A DNA stretch of 64,000 nucleotides from Nocardia vaccinii NBRC 15922 (GCF_001613305.1 NZ_BDCC01000005.1:186001-250000); one strand, 5' to 3'. Positions 47,493 through 57,027 are shown, counted from the first letter of the stretch. The notes: generated by a model not told the origin, from the letters alone. Program-made: numbers and translations.

Positions 47493-47500
47493 GTGAAACT
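47485..47500. promoter_or_regulatory. parS-like site 7 over the rsmG start codon (CGTTCCACGTGAAACT)
   Basis: It has the canonical CACGTG centre and one arm mismatch. The rsmG GTG start is the complement of CAC at 47490-47492, inside the site. Confidence 0.75.
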
Positions 47501-47574
47501 TCCTTCCCGACCGATAGGAATAGATATCGGGCGCCCACCGATCGGTCCGCCCGCACTGCGACTGCGTCCGTACA

Positions 47575-47615
47575 AGGGTAGGGCCCCCGGTTCAGTGAAC
47601 CGGGGGCCCTACCCT
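47575..47615. terminator. Strong hairpin between jag and rsmG
   Basis: A 19-bp perfect stem (47575-47593 with 47597-47615) and a 3-nt loop, 13 bp after the jag stop codon on the minus strand. It should end the rpmH-jag transcript. No long T-run. Confidence 0.85.
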
Positions 47616-47627
47616 CACACGACACTT

Positions 47628-48284
47628 CTACGACGGCACAACCACCACGTGCCGATTGGGCTCCACGCCCTCACTTTCACTCTCGACACCGTCGACAGCA
47701 GCCACGGCATCGTGAACGATCTTCCGCTCGAATGGAGTCATCGCCGCGAGCGACTCGGGCTTACCGGAATCGAGCACCCGCTGCGCCGCAGCGGTTCCCA
47801 ACGCACTCAACTCCTCGCGGCGCTTGGCCCGCCACCCGGCGACATCGAGCATCAAGCGGCTGCGCACACCGGTCGCCTGCTGCACGGCCAGGCGGGTCAG
47901 CTCCTGCAGAGCGTCGAGCACCTCGCCGCGACGGCCCACCAGCTTCGACAGGTCGCGCCCGCCGTCGATGCTCACGATCGCCCGATCACCCTCGACGTCC
48001 AGATCGATATCGCCGTCGAAATCGAGCACATCGAGCAGTTGCTCGAGGTAGTCACCGGCGATCTCGCCCTCCTCGATCAACTCCTCCTCGGCGTCCTCGG
48101 CGTCCTCGGCATCATCGACATCGTCTGCGGCGGAATCGGATTCGTCGGCGGCGCCGGAATCAGCCGGGCGCTGCTGCGCGTCATCGGAATTTTGGGGCGC
48201 CGTGGTCTTCGCGGCGGCCTGCTCGATCGTGTCGTTCGCGCTCAGCGCCACGGTGGCGTCCCCTCCATCGGTCTCAACAGTCAT
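47628..48284 (-). CDS. jag: Jag/KhpB-type R3H RNA-binding protein
   Basis: A 218-residue protein from ATG 48284 (AAGGAA upstream; ATG 48302 is an alternative). A very acidic N-terminal region (runs of DDAEDAEDAEEE) precedes a KH-like domain (LVGRRGEVLDALQELTRLAVQ) and an R3H domain (MTPFERKIVHDAVAAVDGV). The R3H/KH protein next to yidC is conserved in Gram-positives; KhpB binds small RNAs and affects cell elongation in pneumococcus. Here it follows yidC by 33 bp, in the same operon. Confidence 0.92.
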   Translation of the reverse strand: MTVETDGGDATVALSANDTIEQAAAKTTAPQNSDDAQQRPADSGAADESDSAADDVDDAEDAEDAEEELIEEGEIAGDYLEQLLDVLDFDGDIDLDVEGDRAIVSIDGGRDLSKLVGRRGEVLDALQELTRLAVQQATGVRSRLMLDVAGWRAKRREELSALGTAAAQRVLDSGKPESLAAMTPFERKIVHDAVAAVDGVESESEGVEPNRHVVVVPS

Positions 48285-48317
48285 TGTTGTGGTTTCCTTC
48301 ACTCCTGCTGCGAGTTA

Positions 48318-49553
48318 TCAGCGACGTCGCTTCTGATTCGGACGGCCACGATTACCGGATCGCTTGCGATTACCCTGTCCGGTCGACTTCCCCGACGACG
48401 CCGTCGACTTACCGGACTTCGCCGCAGTGCTCTTCGGCGGCGTGGTTCCGTTCTTCGACTGTCCGGTTCCGTTCTTCGATGCCGTCGAATCGTCGGTGAC
48501 GGGACCTTCGGCAGGGACATCGGAAGCATCCGCGGTCGCCTCGACCGGTGTATCGGTTACCGCGGGACCGCGTTTCCGACGGCTGTCCGGCTTGGCGCCT
48601 GGCTTGGGAGCATTCTGTGCGCGGCGCTCGAGCGCCTCCTGCTTCTTGTGTTCGTCTTCCTTCTCGATCTGTTTGAACACGAGGTGCTGCTGACCGAAGG
48701 TCCAGATGTTGTTCGACACCCAGTAGAGCAGGATGGCGATCGGCAGGAACGGGCCACCGACGATCACACCGAGCGGGAAAACGTACAGCGCCAGCTTGTT
48801 CATCAGCTCGGCCTGGTTCGGCCCCATCGGACTCGGTGAACCGCCGCCGCCCATACCCGTCGGATCCACCGATACGCCGGTCGCCCGCTGGCGGGCCACC
48901 GAGGCGCGGGCGTTGAAGTGGGTCGCCAGACCCGCGATCACCATCAACGGGACCGCGACGGCGATCATGTGCGAGATCTCGGGAATGCCACCGTAATCGG
49001 CGAACGCCTCCATCTGCGATTTGGGAGTGGTAATCGCCGCGGAGATCGGGGCGCCGAAGATCCGCGCTCGCAGGAACGACTGCACGTCGTCGACGCCGAA
49101 CGCGTAGTTCGGGGTGTGCGCATTCGCATACGCGGTCATGCCACCACCGTGTCCGAAGCCGGGAAGACCACTGGTCACACCGACCCGGTTGAACGAACGC
49201 AGCACGTGGTACAGGCCGATGAACACCGGCACCTGGGCAAGCACGGGCAGACAGCCCATGAGCGGATTGAAGCCGTGTTCCTTCTGCAGCTTCTGCATCT
49301 CGAGCGCCATCTTCTGGCGATCGTTCTTGTACTTCTTCTGCAGTTCCTTGATCTTCGGCTGCAGTTGCTGCATCTGGCGGGTGGTGCGTACCTGCTTCAC
49401 GAACGGCCAGTACAGGACCAGACGGAGTGTGAACACCAGGAACACCACGGACAGTGCCCAGGCGAACCCGTTGTCATTGCCCAGTGCGAGCCCGAAGGCT
49501 TTGTGCCAGAACCATAAGATCCAGGACACTGGGTAATAGATGAAATTGAGCAC
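48318..49553 (-). CDS. yidC: Membrane protein insertase YidC
   Basis: GTG 49553 starts directly at the first helix ([20 protein letters not shown]) and gives 411 residues with five transmembrane helices. The hydrophilic-groove Arg lies in the second helix ([13 protein letters not shown]). The cytoplasmic coiled loop ([14 protein letters not shown]) and the [18 protein letters not shown] helix are typical. A Lys/Ser-rich C-terminal tail of about 110 residues may contact the ribosome. It inserts membrane proteins alone or with Sec and follows yidD by 4 bp. Confidence 0.95.
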   Translation of the reverse strand: MLNFIYYPVSWILWFWHKAFGLALGNDNGFAWALSVVFLVFTLRLVLYWPFVKQVRTTRQMQQLQPKIKELQKKYKNDRQKMALEMQKLQKEHGFNPLMGCLPVLAQVPVFIGLYHVLRSFNRVGVTSGLPGFGHGGGMTAYANAHTPNYAFGVDDVQSFLRARIFGAPISAAITTPKSQMEAFADYGGIPEISHMIAVAVPLMVIAGLATHFNARASVARQRATGVSVDPTGMGGGGSPSPMGPNQAELMNKLALYVFPLGVIVGGPFLPIAILLYWVSNNIWTFGQQHLVFKQIEKEDEHKKQEALERRAQNAPKPGAKPDSRRKRGPAVTDTPVEATADASDVPAEGPVTDDSTASKNGTGQSKNGTTPPKSTAAKSGKSTASSGKSTGQGNRKRSGNRGRPNQKRRR

Positions 49554-49557
49554 GGCT

Positions 49558-49947
49558 CTATGTACTCCCGTCGGTCGTGTCGCCGGTCGCCGCACGCGGC
49601 GACCCCTTCAAAGGCTTGTGTTCGGCCGCCGCGTCGGTCGCCGGGCTCGGCTCGGTCGCAGAGCTCCCGGACGTACCCGGATCGACGGCAGCCCCTTTCC
49701 GTTTGCGCTCCGGAACGGGGTCCCACCCTCCAGGGTGCCAGGGCGCACATTTGGCCAGACGCACGGCCGTCAGTCCGAGGCCGACGAACAGTCCTCGGGT
49801 ACGCAACGCTGTCACCGCGTACTCACTGCAGGTAGGGGTGAATCGGCATACCGGCATCCGCGTGGGGGAGACATAGGTTCGGTACAGCTCGATGAGAAAG
49901 ATCAGAATCTTCGCCGGCAGTGCGCCCAACGCCCGCAGCCGGTTCAT
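49558..49947 (-). CDS. yidD: Membrane protein insertion efficiency factor YidD
   Basis: A 129-residue protein with an N-terminal amphipathic helix, then the family signature: [15 protein letters not shown], and [13 protein letters not shown]. The C-terminal 45 residues are Ser/Thr/Pro-rich and not family-typical. It assists YidC-dependent insertion. Its ATG overlaps the rnpA stop codon by 4 bp (ATGA). Confidence 0.94.
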   Translation of the reverse strand: MNRLRALGALPAKILIFLIELYRTYVSPTRMPVCRFTPTCSEYAVTALRTRGLFVGLGLTAVRLAKCAPWHPGGWDPVPERKRKGAAVDPGTSGSSATEPSPATDAAAEHKPLKGSPRAATGDTTDGST

Positions 49948-50363
49948 GAGGACCTGCCGTATTCCGGCACATCCGTGGCCGCCCGGGTCGGCGGAGGAGG
50001 AAGAAGTTTGCGAAGGGCGGAACGCAACTGCCGATCCAAATCGGCGCTGTCGGCGGCGGCCGCCCCGGGCAGGGCGCGGATCACGACGTCCGCGGCATCG
50101 GGCAGGGTATCGACCAGGCCGGCGCAGATATGACGCAGGCGGCGGGCCACACGGTGACGTACCACCGCGGGACCCACCGCCTTGCTGACGATCAGACCGA
50201 ACCTCGGCCCACCGTGCCGGACGGACGGTGTTCCGCCGTCCGCCTGTAGCGCGGGTGTGAGGTATATGTGCACGACAAGATCATGTCTCCCGATTCGTCG
50301 GCCGTGCCGCACCGTCCGGGAGAATTCGGCACGATGATGCAGCCGATACGGCTCAGGCAGCAC
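49944..50363 (-). CDS. rnpA: Ribonuclease P protein component
   Basis: GTG 50363 gives 139 residues starting LPEPYRLHHRAEFSRTVRHG, the usual opening. The signature RFGLIVSKAVGPAVVRHRVARRL is the RNA-binding RNR-like helix, with His in place of the usual Asn. The protein helps the RNA subunit mature tRNA 5' ends. It lies 82 bp after rpmH and overlaps yidD by 4 bp. The open frame further upstream covers rpmH in another frame and is not part of the gene. Confidence 0.93.
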   Translation of the reverse strand: MLPEPYRLHHRAEFSRTVRHGRRIGRHDLVVHIYLTPALQADGGTPSVRHGGPRFGLIVSKAVGPAVVRHRVARRLRHICAGLVDTLPDAADVVIRALPGAAAADSADLDRQLRSALRKLLPPPPTRAATDVPEYGRSS

Positions 50364-50445
50364 CTGAGTGTCCGAGCACGTAACGGGTGGAAATGAGCGG
50401 ACCGAACGGCGAACAGGGCATGACGCCGATACCGGTACCGATGGA

Positions 50446-50589
50446 TCAGGCCGTGAGCTTGGCGCGGCCCTTGCCGCGGCGCGCCGACACGATGGCGCGG
50501 CCCGCACGGGTCCGCATCCGGAGACGGAACCCGTGGACCCGCGCCCGACGACGGTTGTTCGGCTGGAACGTCCGCTTGCCCTTGGCCAC
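50446..50589 (-). CDS. rpmH: 50S ribosomal protein L34
   Basis: A 47-residue basic protein ([20 protein letters not shown] and [17 protein letters not shown]). The GTG at 50589 has GAGGAG about 9 nt upstream. It heads the leftward operon rpmH-rnpA-yidD-yidC-jag. It is divergent from dnaA, as in nearly all bacteria. Confidence 0.96.
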   Translation of the reverse strand: MAKGKRTFQPNNRRRARVHGFRLRMRTRAGRAIVSARRGKGRAKLTA

Positions 50590-51151
50590 GGTCGACACTC
50601 CTCGAGTAGGTGGGCGCCCAGTGACGCCCGAAGCTGGTGGGTGAAACTCTTTTGTGCTCGCGACGGCGGACGATGTCCGTATCGGAGCAACTCCCATCGG
50701 GGTACGCCAGCCTCGCTACCTGGGCAGCAGGCACTCAGCACCACGTCAATGGGTGACTGTACGAGGGTACTGATCAGCTCGGACAGGGTCAAACCCGGGT
50801 CCCTGGATGCGATCCACACCACTTCCGGCAATCCGGGCGCTGCCGAAACTCGGGCCGCGCGCAACGCCCGAAGCGACCCTTGCCGTGCGGTCACCTCAGC
50901 ATATAGGCTGCATAGCTAGCAGATTGCTATAGATGCGCTGGTCCTGGCGCCACTGGGGGAATGTGTACAGCGAGAGCCACCCGGACAGGGTTGTCCACAT
51001 CTGTGGATAATTGTGTGGAAAGACCCGTGGAGTGGCATATTCTTATGGCCCCCAACCCATCCAGACGGCCACGTCGACGCTCATGCCACCGGGGGTTGCG
51101 GGCGATGCCGACCGTCGGCTCCTAGCGACCTGTATCGGGGAGGAAGTATAC
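50590..51151. other. rpmH-dnaA intergenic region with DnaA boxes
   Basis: The 562-bp divergent region should hold the promoters of rpmH and dnaA. The frame of dnaA is open to 51011, but the GTG at 51152 has the ribosome site. Two DnaA boxes face each other at 50991-50999 (TTGTCCACA) and 51002-51010 (TGTGGATAA, the complement of the perfect box). These suit dnaA autoregulation or a second origin arm. Confidence 0.65.
50991..51010. promoter_or_regulatory. Pair of inverted DnaA boxes upstream of dnaA
   Basis: TTGTCCACA on the + strand and TTATCCACA on the - strand are separated by 2 bp. Both match the actinobacterial consensus. They are 142 bp upstream of the dnaA start. Confidence 0.75.
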
Positions 51152-52960
51152 GTGGACGACGAGCAGAACGTGTTGACCGCCGTGTGGCCGGAGGTGGTCG
51201 CCGAGCTCACCACAGGATCCGGTGATGGTGCCATACCACCGGTGTCCAATGCCCAGAAGGCGTGGTTGGGCCTGGTCAAACCGCTGACGGTGGCGCAGGG
51301 ATTCGCGCTGCTCTCGGTGCCGTCCTCACTCGCCCAGGAGGCGATCGAACGCGATCTGCGCGAACCCATCCTCCGATCGCTGGCCCGCCGGCTCGGCCCA
51401 CAGGTGGAGGGACTCGGTGTGCGCATCGCGGCACCGGCGGCGCCGACGGCCGATCGCGCGGGCGGCCCGCCCCGTCACGCGCGGCTCACCTCGCGGCCGG
51501 ATCGGTTGCGCGAACATCCGCGCGCTCCCCGCGAGCCTGTGAACTACCCCGCACCGACCGACTACCAACCGGCCCCCGACTACGCCGCACAGCGCTATCA
51601 CACGCCGCCCGAATACCCGGGTCACGACGATTATCCCCAGCCCGAATACGTCACCGCGCCGATGGCCGGAGAATTGCCGAGCATCCCCAACCACGGACAC
51701 GCAACCCCACAAAGACGTGATATCGATCTACCTCCGGTGCGGAACGTCCCCGTTCCGCCGGGGCAGGAATCGTTGTTCGCGCCCGATCCCGAGCCCGCAC
51801 CGCAGCATCGTCCCGTGCCGAGCGAGCAGGAGGACGACGAACCGGTCGTCAACGCGCACAACTCGTGGCCGGCCTACTTCGCCAAATCACCCGAACCGGC
51901 GGCCCCGGCGCCGTCCGCGGCGGCTCCCTCCTCGGCGAGCCTGAACGCCAAGTACACCTTCGAGACGTTCGTCATCGGTGCGTCCAACCGGTTCGCACAT
52001 GCGGCCGCGGTGGCGATCGCCGAGGCGCCCGCCCGCGCTTACAACCCGTTATTCGTTTGGGGCGCTTCAGGTTTGGGCAAGACGCACCTGCTGCACGCGG
52101 CCGGCCACTACGCCCAGCGACTGTTCCCCGGGATGCGGGTGAAGTACGTCTCGACCGAGGAATTCACCAACGACTTCATCAACAGCCTGCGCGACGATCG
52201 CAAAGTAGCGTTCAAGCGGCGCTACCGCGAAACCGACATCCTGCTGGTCGACGACATCCAGTTCATCGAGGGCAAGGAGGGGATCCAGGAGGAGTTCTTC
52301 CACACCTTCAATACCCTGCACAACGCGAACAAGCAGATCGTGGTGTCCTCGGATCGCCCGCCCAAACAGCTGGCCACCCTGGAAGAGCGACTGCGCACCC
52401 GGTTCGAATGGGGACTGATCACCGATGTGCAGCCGCCCGAACTCGAGACCCGCATCGCGATTCTGCGCAAGAAGGCGCGGATGGATCGGCTCGACGTCCC
52501 ACACGACGTGCTCGAACTGATCGCCAGCCGGGTCGAACGCAATATCCGCGAACTCGAGGGCGCGCTGATCCGGGTGACGGCGTTCGCCTCGCTCAACGGT
52601 CAGCCGCTGGATTTGTCACTGGCCGAGGTGGTGCTGCGAGATCTGATGCCCGACACCACGACCCTGGAGATCACCGCCTCGACGATCATGGCCGTGACCG
52701 CGGAGTACTTCAACACCACGTTGGAAGAGCTGACCGGCCCGGGTAAGGCGCGTCCGCTCGCACAGGCCCGGCAGATCGCGATGTATCTGTGTCGCGAACT
52801 CACCGATCTGTCGCTGCCGAAGATCGGCCAGGCATTCGGCCGTGATCACACCACGGTCATGTACGCGGAGAAGAAGGTGCGCAAGGAGATGACCGAACGC
52901 CGCCGGGTGTACGACCAGGTTCAAGAACTCACAGCCCGAATCAAACAGCGCTCCCGCTGA
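51152..52960 (+). CDS. dnaA: Chromosomal replication initiator DnaA
   Basis: GTG 51152 has GGGGAGGAAG about 6 nt upstream and gives 602 residues. Domain I (about 1-100) has VWPEVVAEL. Domain II is a long Pro-rich, acidic linker (about 110-265). The AAA+ domain starts near [20 protein letters not shown]; Walker A is [13 protein letters not shown] (about 303-315) and Walker B is ILLVDDIQF. Domain IV ends with [15 protein letters not shown], the DnaA-box-binding signature. M. tuberculosis DnaA has 507 residues, so the linker is about 90 longer. It binds oriC and melts it. Confidence 0.97.
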   Translation: MDDEQNVLTAVWPEVVAELTTGSGDGAIPPVSNAQKAWLGLVKPLTVAQGFALLSVPSSLAQEAIERDLREPILRSLARRLGPQVEGLGVRIAAPAAPTADRAGGPPRHARLTSRPDRLREHPRAPREPVNYPAPTDYQPAPDYAAQRYHTPPEYPGHDDYPQPEYVTAPMAGELPSIPNHGHATPQRRDIDLPPVRNVPVPPGQESLFAPDPEPAPQHRPVPSEQEDDEPVVNAHNSWPAYFAKSPEPAAPAPSAAAPSSASLNAKYTFETFVIGASNRFAHAAAVAIAEAPARAYNPLFVWGASGLGKTHLLHAAGHYAQRLFPGMRVKYVSTEEFTNDFINSLRDDRKVAFKRRYRETDILLVDDIQFIEGKEGIQEEFFHTFNTLHNANKQIVVSSDRPPKQLATLEERLRTRFEWGLITDVQPPELETRIAILRKKARMDRLDVPHDVLELIASRVERNIRELEGALIRVTAFASLNGQPLDLSLAEVVLRDLMPDTTTLEITASTIMAVTAEYFNTTLEELTGPGKARPLAQARQIAMYLCRELTDLSLPKIGQAFGRDHTTVMYAEKKVRKEMTERRRVYDQVQELTARIKQRSR

Positions 52961-52970
52961 GCGGATCCAC

Positions 52971-53010
52971 AACCCCCTTCACCCCGTTGACCAGGGTGAA
53001 GGGGGTTTTT
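52971..53010 (+). terminator. Intrinsic terminator of dnaA
   Basis: A 14-bp stem (52971-52984 with 52994-53007) is followed by T residues to 53010. It begins 10 bp after the dnaA stop and keeps transcription from entering oriC. Confidence 0.88.
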
Positions 53011-53021
53011 CGTATGTGTAG

Positions 53022-53365
53022 TCCTCGAGGAATTCTTGTGGATTCCTCGAGGATTCCACCGGTTGTCCACCGAGTTGCGCACAGCTCTGGGGAGGAATCT
53101 GTGCACGAGCTACTCACAGCAGTTAATGCACAGATTGCACACCCCGATTCATCCTCGAGGTCTGACCAGCGCCGATGGCCGATTCGGCTTGTGGATTCCT
53201 CGAGGACTCCTTGTCAGGTCCTCGAGGAATCCACCCGTTCTGCACGGAATGGTGCACATGTGTGCACAACAGGGTGATCATCATGGAAGAACTCGAGGAT
53301 GGCTCGAGGATGGACTCGGGACAGATTCGCGGAGTCCACAACGACCCGATGTTCATCCTCGAGTC
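53022..53365. repeat. Cluster of TCCTCGAGGA-type palindromes in oriC
   Basis: Full TCCTCGAGGA occurs at 53022, 53044, 53197 and 53219; a 9-base form at 53152; shorter CTCGAGGA forms at about 53292 and 53303; and TCCTCGAG at about 53357. In several, GTGGATT on the left and ATTCCAC or AATCCAC on the right make a longer near-palindrome. They are interleaved with DnaA-box-like sites. Confidence 0.85.
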
Positions 53366-53417
53366 ACCCTCTCGACATCCCCATGCCGCCACGCCCTTCC
53401 AGCAGGGGATTCGCCGG

Positions 53418-53486
53418 GAGTCCACAGATTCCACAGCGCCTACTACTACTTCAGTTCCTCTTCTAGAGATCTCTCTTTTAAAACAG
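53418..53486. promoter_or_regulatory. Basal unwinding module: DnaA boxes, GC spacer, DnaA-trio, AT-richer stretch
   Basis: Two tandem boxes (GAGTCCACA 53418-53426, GATTCCACA 53427-53435) are followed by GCGC, four trios CTA-CTA-CTA-CTT (53440-53451; 3'-GAT GAT GAT GAA on the other strand), and a less GC-rich run to TTTTAAAAC (53477-53485). The order equals that of the B. subtilis unwinding region. Opening by DnaA is expected here. Confidence 0.7.
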
Positions 53487-53813
53487 GCGGTGTGGAAACT
53501 CGGTTCGGGACGGATCGGCACGACGGGGCTTCGTCCCCAACCCGTATCGATTGCAGGGAGAAGGCACGGAGAAGGACGGACACCCGCGAGCCGAACCTCG
53601 CATCGCGCCCGAGCGCGCGCCCTGTATCCGACGCACCGGGAGGGGTGACGTAGTCGGTAGGCTCATCCGCGGGTACGGTTTGGTGTCGGTCGCCTGTGTC
53701 ACACTCCTGTGAGACGAATGCGGGAGACCGATCGAGCACCTCCTGCATCAACCCGCACTGCCGAGCCGAAAAAGATCACGACCGATCGAGACTGGGAGAG
53801 GAAATACCGGGCG

Positions 53814-54983
53814 ATGGAGCTTGCAAGCATGAAGTTTCGGGTCGCTCGCGAGGATTTCGCCGAATCCGTCGCCTGGGTGGCCCGGAGTCTGCCCTCGCGG
53901 CCGCCGGTCCCGGTGCTCGGTGGCGTCCTGCTCGTCGCGGGCGAGGACGGGCTCACCGTGTCGGGTTTCGACTACGAGGTCTCCGCGCAGATGCGAGTAG
54001 CCGCCGAGGTCGCCGGCCCGGGCCAGGTTCTGGTCTCCGGCCGCCTGCTCGCCGACATCACCAAGGCCCTGTCCAACAAACCCGTCGACGTCTCGGTCGA
54101 CGGCACCCGCGTGCTGATCGCCTGCGGCAGCGCCAAGTTCTCCCTGCCGACCATGCCGGTCGAGGACTATCCCCAGCTTCCCGAACTTCCTCCGCAGACC
54201 GGTCAACTCGGTGTGGATGTATTCGGTTCGGCCGTCGGCCAGGTCGCCGTCGCCGCCGGTCGCGACGACACCCTCCCCATGCTCACCGGCATCCGGGTCG
54301 AGATCGAGGGCACCAAGGTCGTGCTCGCGGCCACCGACCGGTTCCGGCTCGCGGTCCGGCACCTGGAATGGCAGCCCGGTCGTCCCGATGTGGAGACCGC
54401 GGTGCTGGTTCCGGCGCGCACGCTGTCCGAAGCGGCCAAGACGCTCGGCGCCTCCGACGCTCCGGTGCAGCTCGCCTTCGGCACCGGCACAGATGGTCTG
54501 CTCGGCATCGTCAACGGCGGTCGGCGCACTACCACCCGGCTGCTCGACGCGGAATTCCCCAAGTTCCGCCAATTGCTCCCCAAGGAGCACACCTCGATCG
54601 CCACGCTCGAGGTCGCGGCACTGATCGAGGCCATCAAACGCGTCGCACTGGTTGCCGAACGCGGCGCCCAGGTCCGGCTGGAATTCTCCGAGCAGGGCCT
54701 GCAGCTCTCGGCCGGCGGTGACGACGCGGGCCGCGCCGAGGAGTGGCTCGAGGCCGAGTTCCGTGGTGAGCCGCTGACGATCGCCTTCAATCCGGGCTAC
54801 CTCAACGACGGCCTGTCCGCATTGCATTCGGACCGGGTGACCTTCGGATTCACCACGCCGAGTCGTCCGGCGGTCCTCACCCCGACCGGTGAGGAAGAGC
54901 CGGAGGTGCTCGACTCGGGTTCGTTCGCCGCGCTGTCCACCGATTACATCTACCTGCTGATGCCGGTCCGCCTGCCGGGCTGA
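53814..54983 (+). CDS. dnaN: DNA polymerase III beta sliding clamp
   Basis: ATG 53814 gives 389 residues starting [13 protein letters not shown] 53829 is an alternative. The frame is open to 53709, but that part is hydrophilic and not family-like. The three clamp repeats are intact; typical blocks are [42 protein letters not shown], the [14 protein letters not shown] segment and the C-terminal [12 protein letters not shown], which forms the partner-binding cleft. It tethers polymerase and other partners to DNA. GAGAGGA lies about 12 nt before ATG 53814. Confidence 0.96.
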   Translation: MELASMKFRVAREDFAESVAWVARSLPSRPPVPVLGGVLLVAGEDGLTVSGFDYEVSAQMRVAAEVAGPGQVLVSGRLLADITKALSNKPVDVSVDGTRVLIACGSAKFSLPTMPVEDYPQLPELPPQTGQLGVDVFGSAVGQVAVAAGRDDTLPMLTGIRVEIEGTKVVLAATDRFRLAVRHLEWQPGRPDVETAVLVPARTLSEAAKTLGASDAPVQLAFGTGTDGLLGIVNGGRRTTTRLLDAEFPKFRQLLPKEHTSIATLEVAALIEAIKRVALVAERGAQVRLEFSEQGLQLSAGGDDAGRAEEWLEAEFRGEPLTIAFNPGYLNDGLSALHSDRVTFGFTTPSRPAVLTPTGEEEPEVLDSGSFAALSTDYIYLLMPVRLPG

Positions 54984-55008
54984 GTCCGCACCGGCGATTG
55001 CCCGGGAC

Positions 55009-55092
55009 AACTGTGGATGAATGTTGACAACTCTGTGAAAAACCAAGGGCGAGGCCGATATTCGAGGGGCCTGCCGAAGTTTTCCACAGAGT
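55009..55092. promoter_or_regulatory. DnaA-box-like sites between dnaN and recF
   Basis: An ACTGTGGATGA block near 55010-55020 and a TTTTCCACAGA block near 55080-55090 look like imperfect, oppositely oriented DnaA boxes in the 135-bp dnaN-recF gap. They could extend origin control or regulate recF. Confidence 0.4.
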
Positions 55093-55118
55093 TCCCGACC
55101 GGAGCGGTGGACTGAGCG

Positions 55119-56315
55119 ATGTACGTGCGGACATTGACGCTGCGTGATTTTCGCTCCTGGGATCAGGTCGATCTCGAATTATCCCCAGGCCGAACGGTTT
55201 TCCTGGGGGCCAACGGCAACGGGAAGACCAACCTGATCGAGGCGGTCGGTTATCTGTCCACACTCGGCTCACATCGAGTGGCCTCGGACGCACCGCTGAT
55301 TCGCCTGGGTGCGCAGCGATCTCGGCTCGGAGCGACGGTGGTCAACGCCGGACGCGAACTGCGCGTCGACGTGGAGTTGAATCAGGGTTCGGCCAATCGG
55401 GCACAGATCAATCGCTCTCCGGTCCGGCGCACCCGGGAGATCCTCGGCATCCTGCAGACCGTGCTGTTCGCGCCGGAGGATCTGGCCCTGGTCCGCGGCG
55501 ACCCCTCCGAACGACGTCGCTTCCTCGACGAGTTGTGCACAGCCCGCCTGCCCAGGTTGGCCGGTGTGCGTTCGGACTACGACCGAGTGCTGCGCCAGCG
55601 CTCGGCGCTACTGAAAACTGCTGGCAGACAGTCGCGTTCACGCTCGGGACCGGCCGCGGAACTGAGCACTCTGGACGCCTGGGACGGACATCTGGCCACC
55701 CACGGCGCTGAACTGCTGGCCCAGCGACTGCGGCTGGTACACGACCTGTATCCACATCTGGAACAGTCGTATCGCTCGATCGCTCCGGAATCGCGCATCG
55801 CGTCGATCCGCTATCGCAGCGGATATCTGCCCCCGGAAATGCTGGATCCGGCCCGCGATCCACAGCCCGACGACGTCGAGGTCCTGGAGGCGGTCATGCT
55901 GAGTGAGCTGGCGCAGGCCCGACCGAAAGAGCTCGAGCGCGGGGTGTGCCTGGTCGGCCCGCATCGTGACGATCTGGAGCTCATGCTGGGCTCGGCGCCA
56001 GCGAAAGGCTTTGCCAGCCATGGAGAATCGTGGTCGTTCGCGCTGGCGCTGCGGTTGTCGGCCTTCGAATTGCTGCGCGGTATGGGCACCGATCCGATCC
56101 TCATACTCGACGACGTCTTCGCCGAGCTGGATCGCCGTCGCCGCACCGCTCTGGCCGCCGTCGCCGCGACCGCCGAACAGGTGCTGATCACCGCGGCAGT
56201 GCCCGAGGACGTCCCCGCCGAGCTCGAGGCGACCCCGATACGGGTGGAAACCACTGGTGCGGCCGACGAGCGGACATCGCATATCGCGGATCAGGTGTCG
56301 CCCACCACATCTTGA
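55119..56315 (+). CDS. recF: DNA repair and replication protein RecF
   Basis: A 398-residue SMC-like ATPase. Walker [10 protein letters not shown] is at 30-38, the signature and Walker B ([11 protein letters not shown]) near the C-terminus. Residues from [14 protein letters not shown] at the start are family-typical. It loads RecA at gaps through RecO and RecR. ATG 55119 is the start. It follows dnaN without gnd between, as in M. tuberculosis. The C-terminus is an acidic tail. Confidence 0.95.
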   Translation: MYVRTLTLRDFRSWDQVDLELSPGRTVFLGANGNGKTNLIEAVGYLSTLGSHRVASDAPLIRLGAQRSRLGATVVNAGRELRVDVELNQGSANRAQINRSPVRRTREILGILQTVLFAPEDLALVRGDPSERRRFLDELCTARLPRLAGVRSDYDRVLRQRSALLKTAGRQSRSRSGPAAELSTLDAWDGHLATHGAELLAQRLRLVHDLYPHLEQSYRSIAPESRIASIRYRSGYLPPEMLDPARDPQPDDVEVLEAVMLSELAQARPKELERGVCLVGPHRDDLELMLGSAPAKGFASHGESWSFALALRLSAFELLRGMGTDPILILDDVFAELDRRRRTALAAVAATAEQVLITAAVPEDVPAELEATPIRVETTGAADERTSHIADQVSPTTS

Positions 56316-56393
56316 TGTTCGCGGATGTCACAACAAGGTCATGTGACACTCCCCGGCGTCGCGACGTGTCCCCGCACAGAACGACTAGCCTAC

Positions 56394-56419
56394 TTATCCA
56401 CAGATCGACCTTATTCACA
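56394..56419. promoter_or_regulatory. DnaA boxes upstream of dciA
   Basis: TTATCCACA (56394-56402) is a perfect box, and TTATTCACA (56411-56419) has one change; both face the same way. They lie 24-49 bp before the dciA start, suggesting DnaA control or a DnaA reservoir. Confidence 0.7.
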
Positions 56420-56442
56420 GATCGACGAAACAAAGGACACTG

Positions 56443-57009
56443 ATGGATTCCGGATTCGACGAGGCCGCCGCATCGTCATCCGGCGACTCCGGGCCGGAGT
56501 TGCGCGGAGTCGATCTGGCCCGCCGCGCCCTCGAGGAAGCCCGTGCCGCGGCCAAGGCCAGCGGCAAGGCGGTAGGGCAGGGGAGGGCCTCGCCGCGCAG
56601 GGGCGGGGTGCGCGCACTGCGCCGCCGCGGCTGGTCGGGCGCTCGCCCCGATGAACGCGATCCACAATTGCTCGCCACGGTCGCCGGTGCGTTGGCCAAG
56701 AGCCGAGGCTGGTCCGGAAAAGTCGCCGAGGGCATGGTTTTCGGTCGCTGGCCGAGTGTGGTCGGTGAGGATATCGCCACCCACGCGACGCCGATCTCGC
56801 TCACCGACGGCGTGCTGAGCATTCAGGCCGAATCGACCGCGTGGGCCACCCAGCTGCGTATGTTGCAGGCTCAACTGCTGGCCAAGATCAACGCGGCCGT
56901 AGGGCAGGGTGTGGTCAAGACCCTCAAGATCAGCGGCCCCGCCACACCCAGCTGGCGTAAGGGAGCTCGCCACGTGAAGGGCCTGGGGCCGCGCGACACC
57001 TATGGCTGA
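56443..57009 (+). CDS. dciA: DciA (DUF721) replicative helicase operator
   Basis: A 188-residue homologue of Rv0004. The C-terminal DUF721/KH-like domain (about 85-165) has [18 protein letters not shown] and [19 protein letters not shown]. The N-terminal 80 residues are Arg/Ala-rich and disordered, as in other Actinobacteria. DciA recruits DnaB helicase at the origin in bacteria that lack DnaC or DnaI. It lies between recF and gyrB, and perfect DnaA boxes stand in front of it. Confidence 0.92.
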   Translation: MDSGFDEAAASSSGDSGPELRGVDLARRALEEARAAAKASGKAVGQGRASPRRGGVRALRRRGWSGARPDERDPQLLATVAGALAKSRGWSGKVAEGMVFGRWPSVVGEDIATHATPISLTDGVLSIQAESTAWATQLRMLQAQLLAKINAAVGQGVVKTLKISGPATPSWRKGARHVKGLGPRDTYG

Positions 57010-57011
57010 TC

Positions 57012-57027
57012 CGTTTCACGTGGAACC
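57012..57027. promoter_or_regulatory. parS-like site 8 (CGTTTCACGTGGAACC)
   Basis: It has the canonical CACGTG centre with one arm mismatch (GGAAC). It is 3 bp after the dciA stop, the only site found to the right of oriC. Confidence 0.75.

Larger units (their letters stand above)
52961..53813. other. Chromosomal replication origin oriC (dnaA-dnaN intergenic)
   Basis: This 853-bp region holds degenerate DnaA boxes: for example TTGTCCACC (53063-53071), TTGTGCACA on the minus strand (53261-53269), GAGTCCACA (53332-53340 and 53418-53426) and GATTCCACA (53427-53435). It also holds CTCGAG palindromes and, at the right, an unwinding module. Part of its right end is the dnaN leader. Its flanking genes and these sites make the origin assignment secure, although the minimal origin is not defined here. 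Confidence 0.9.
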
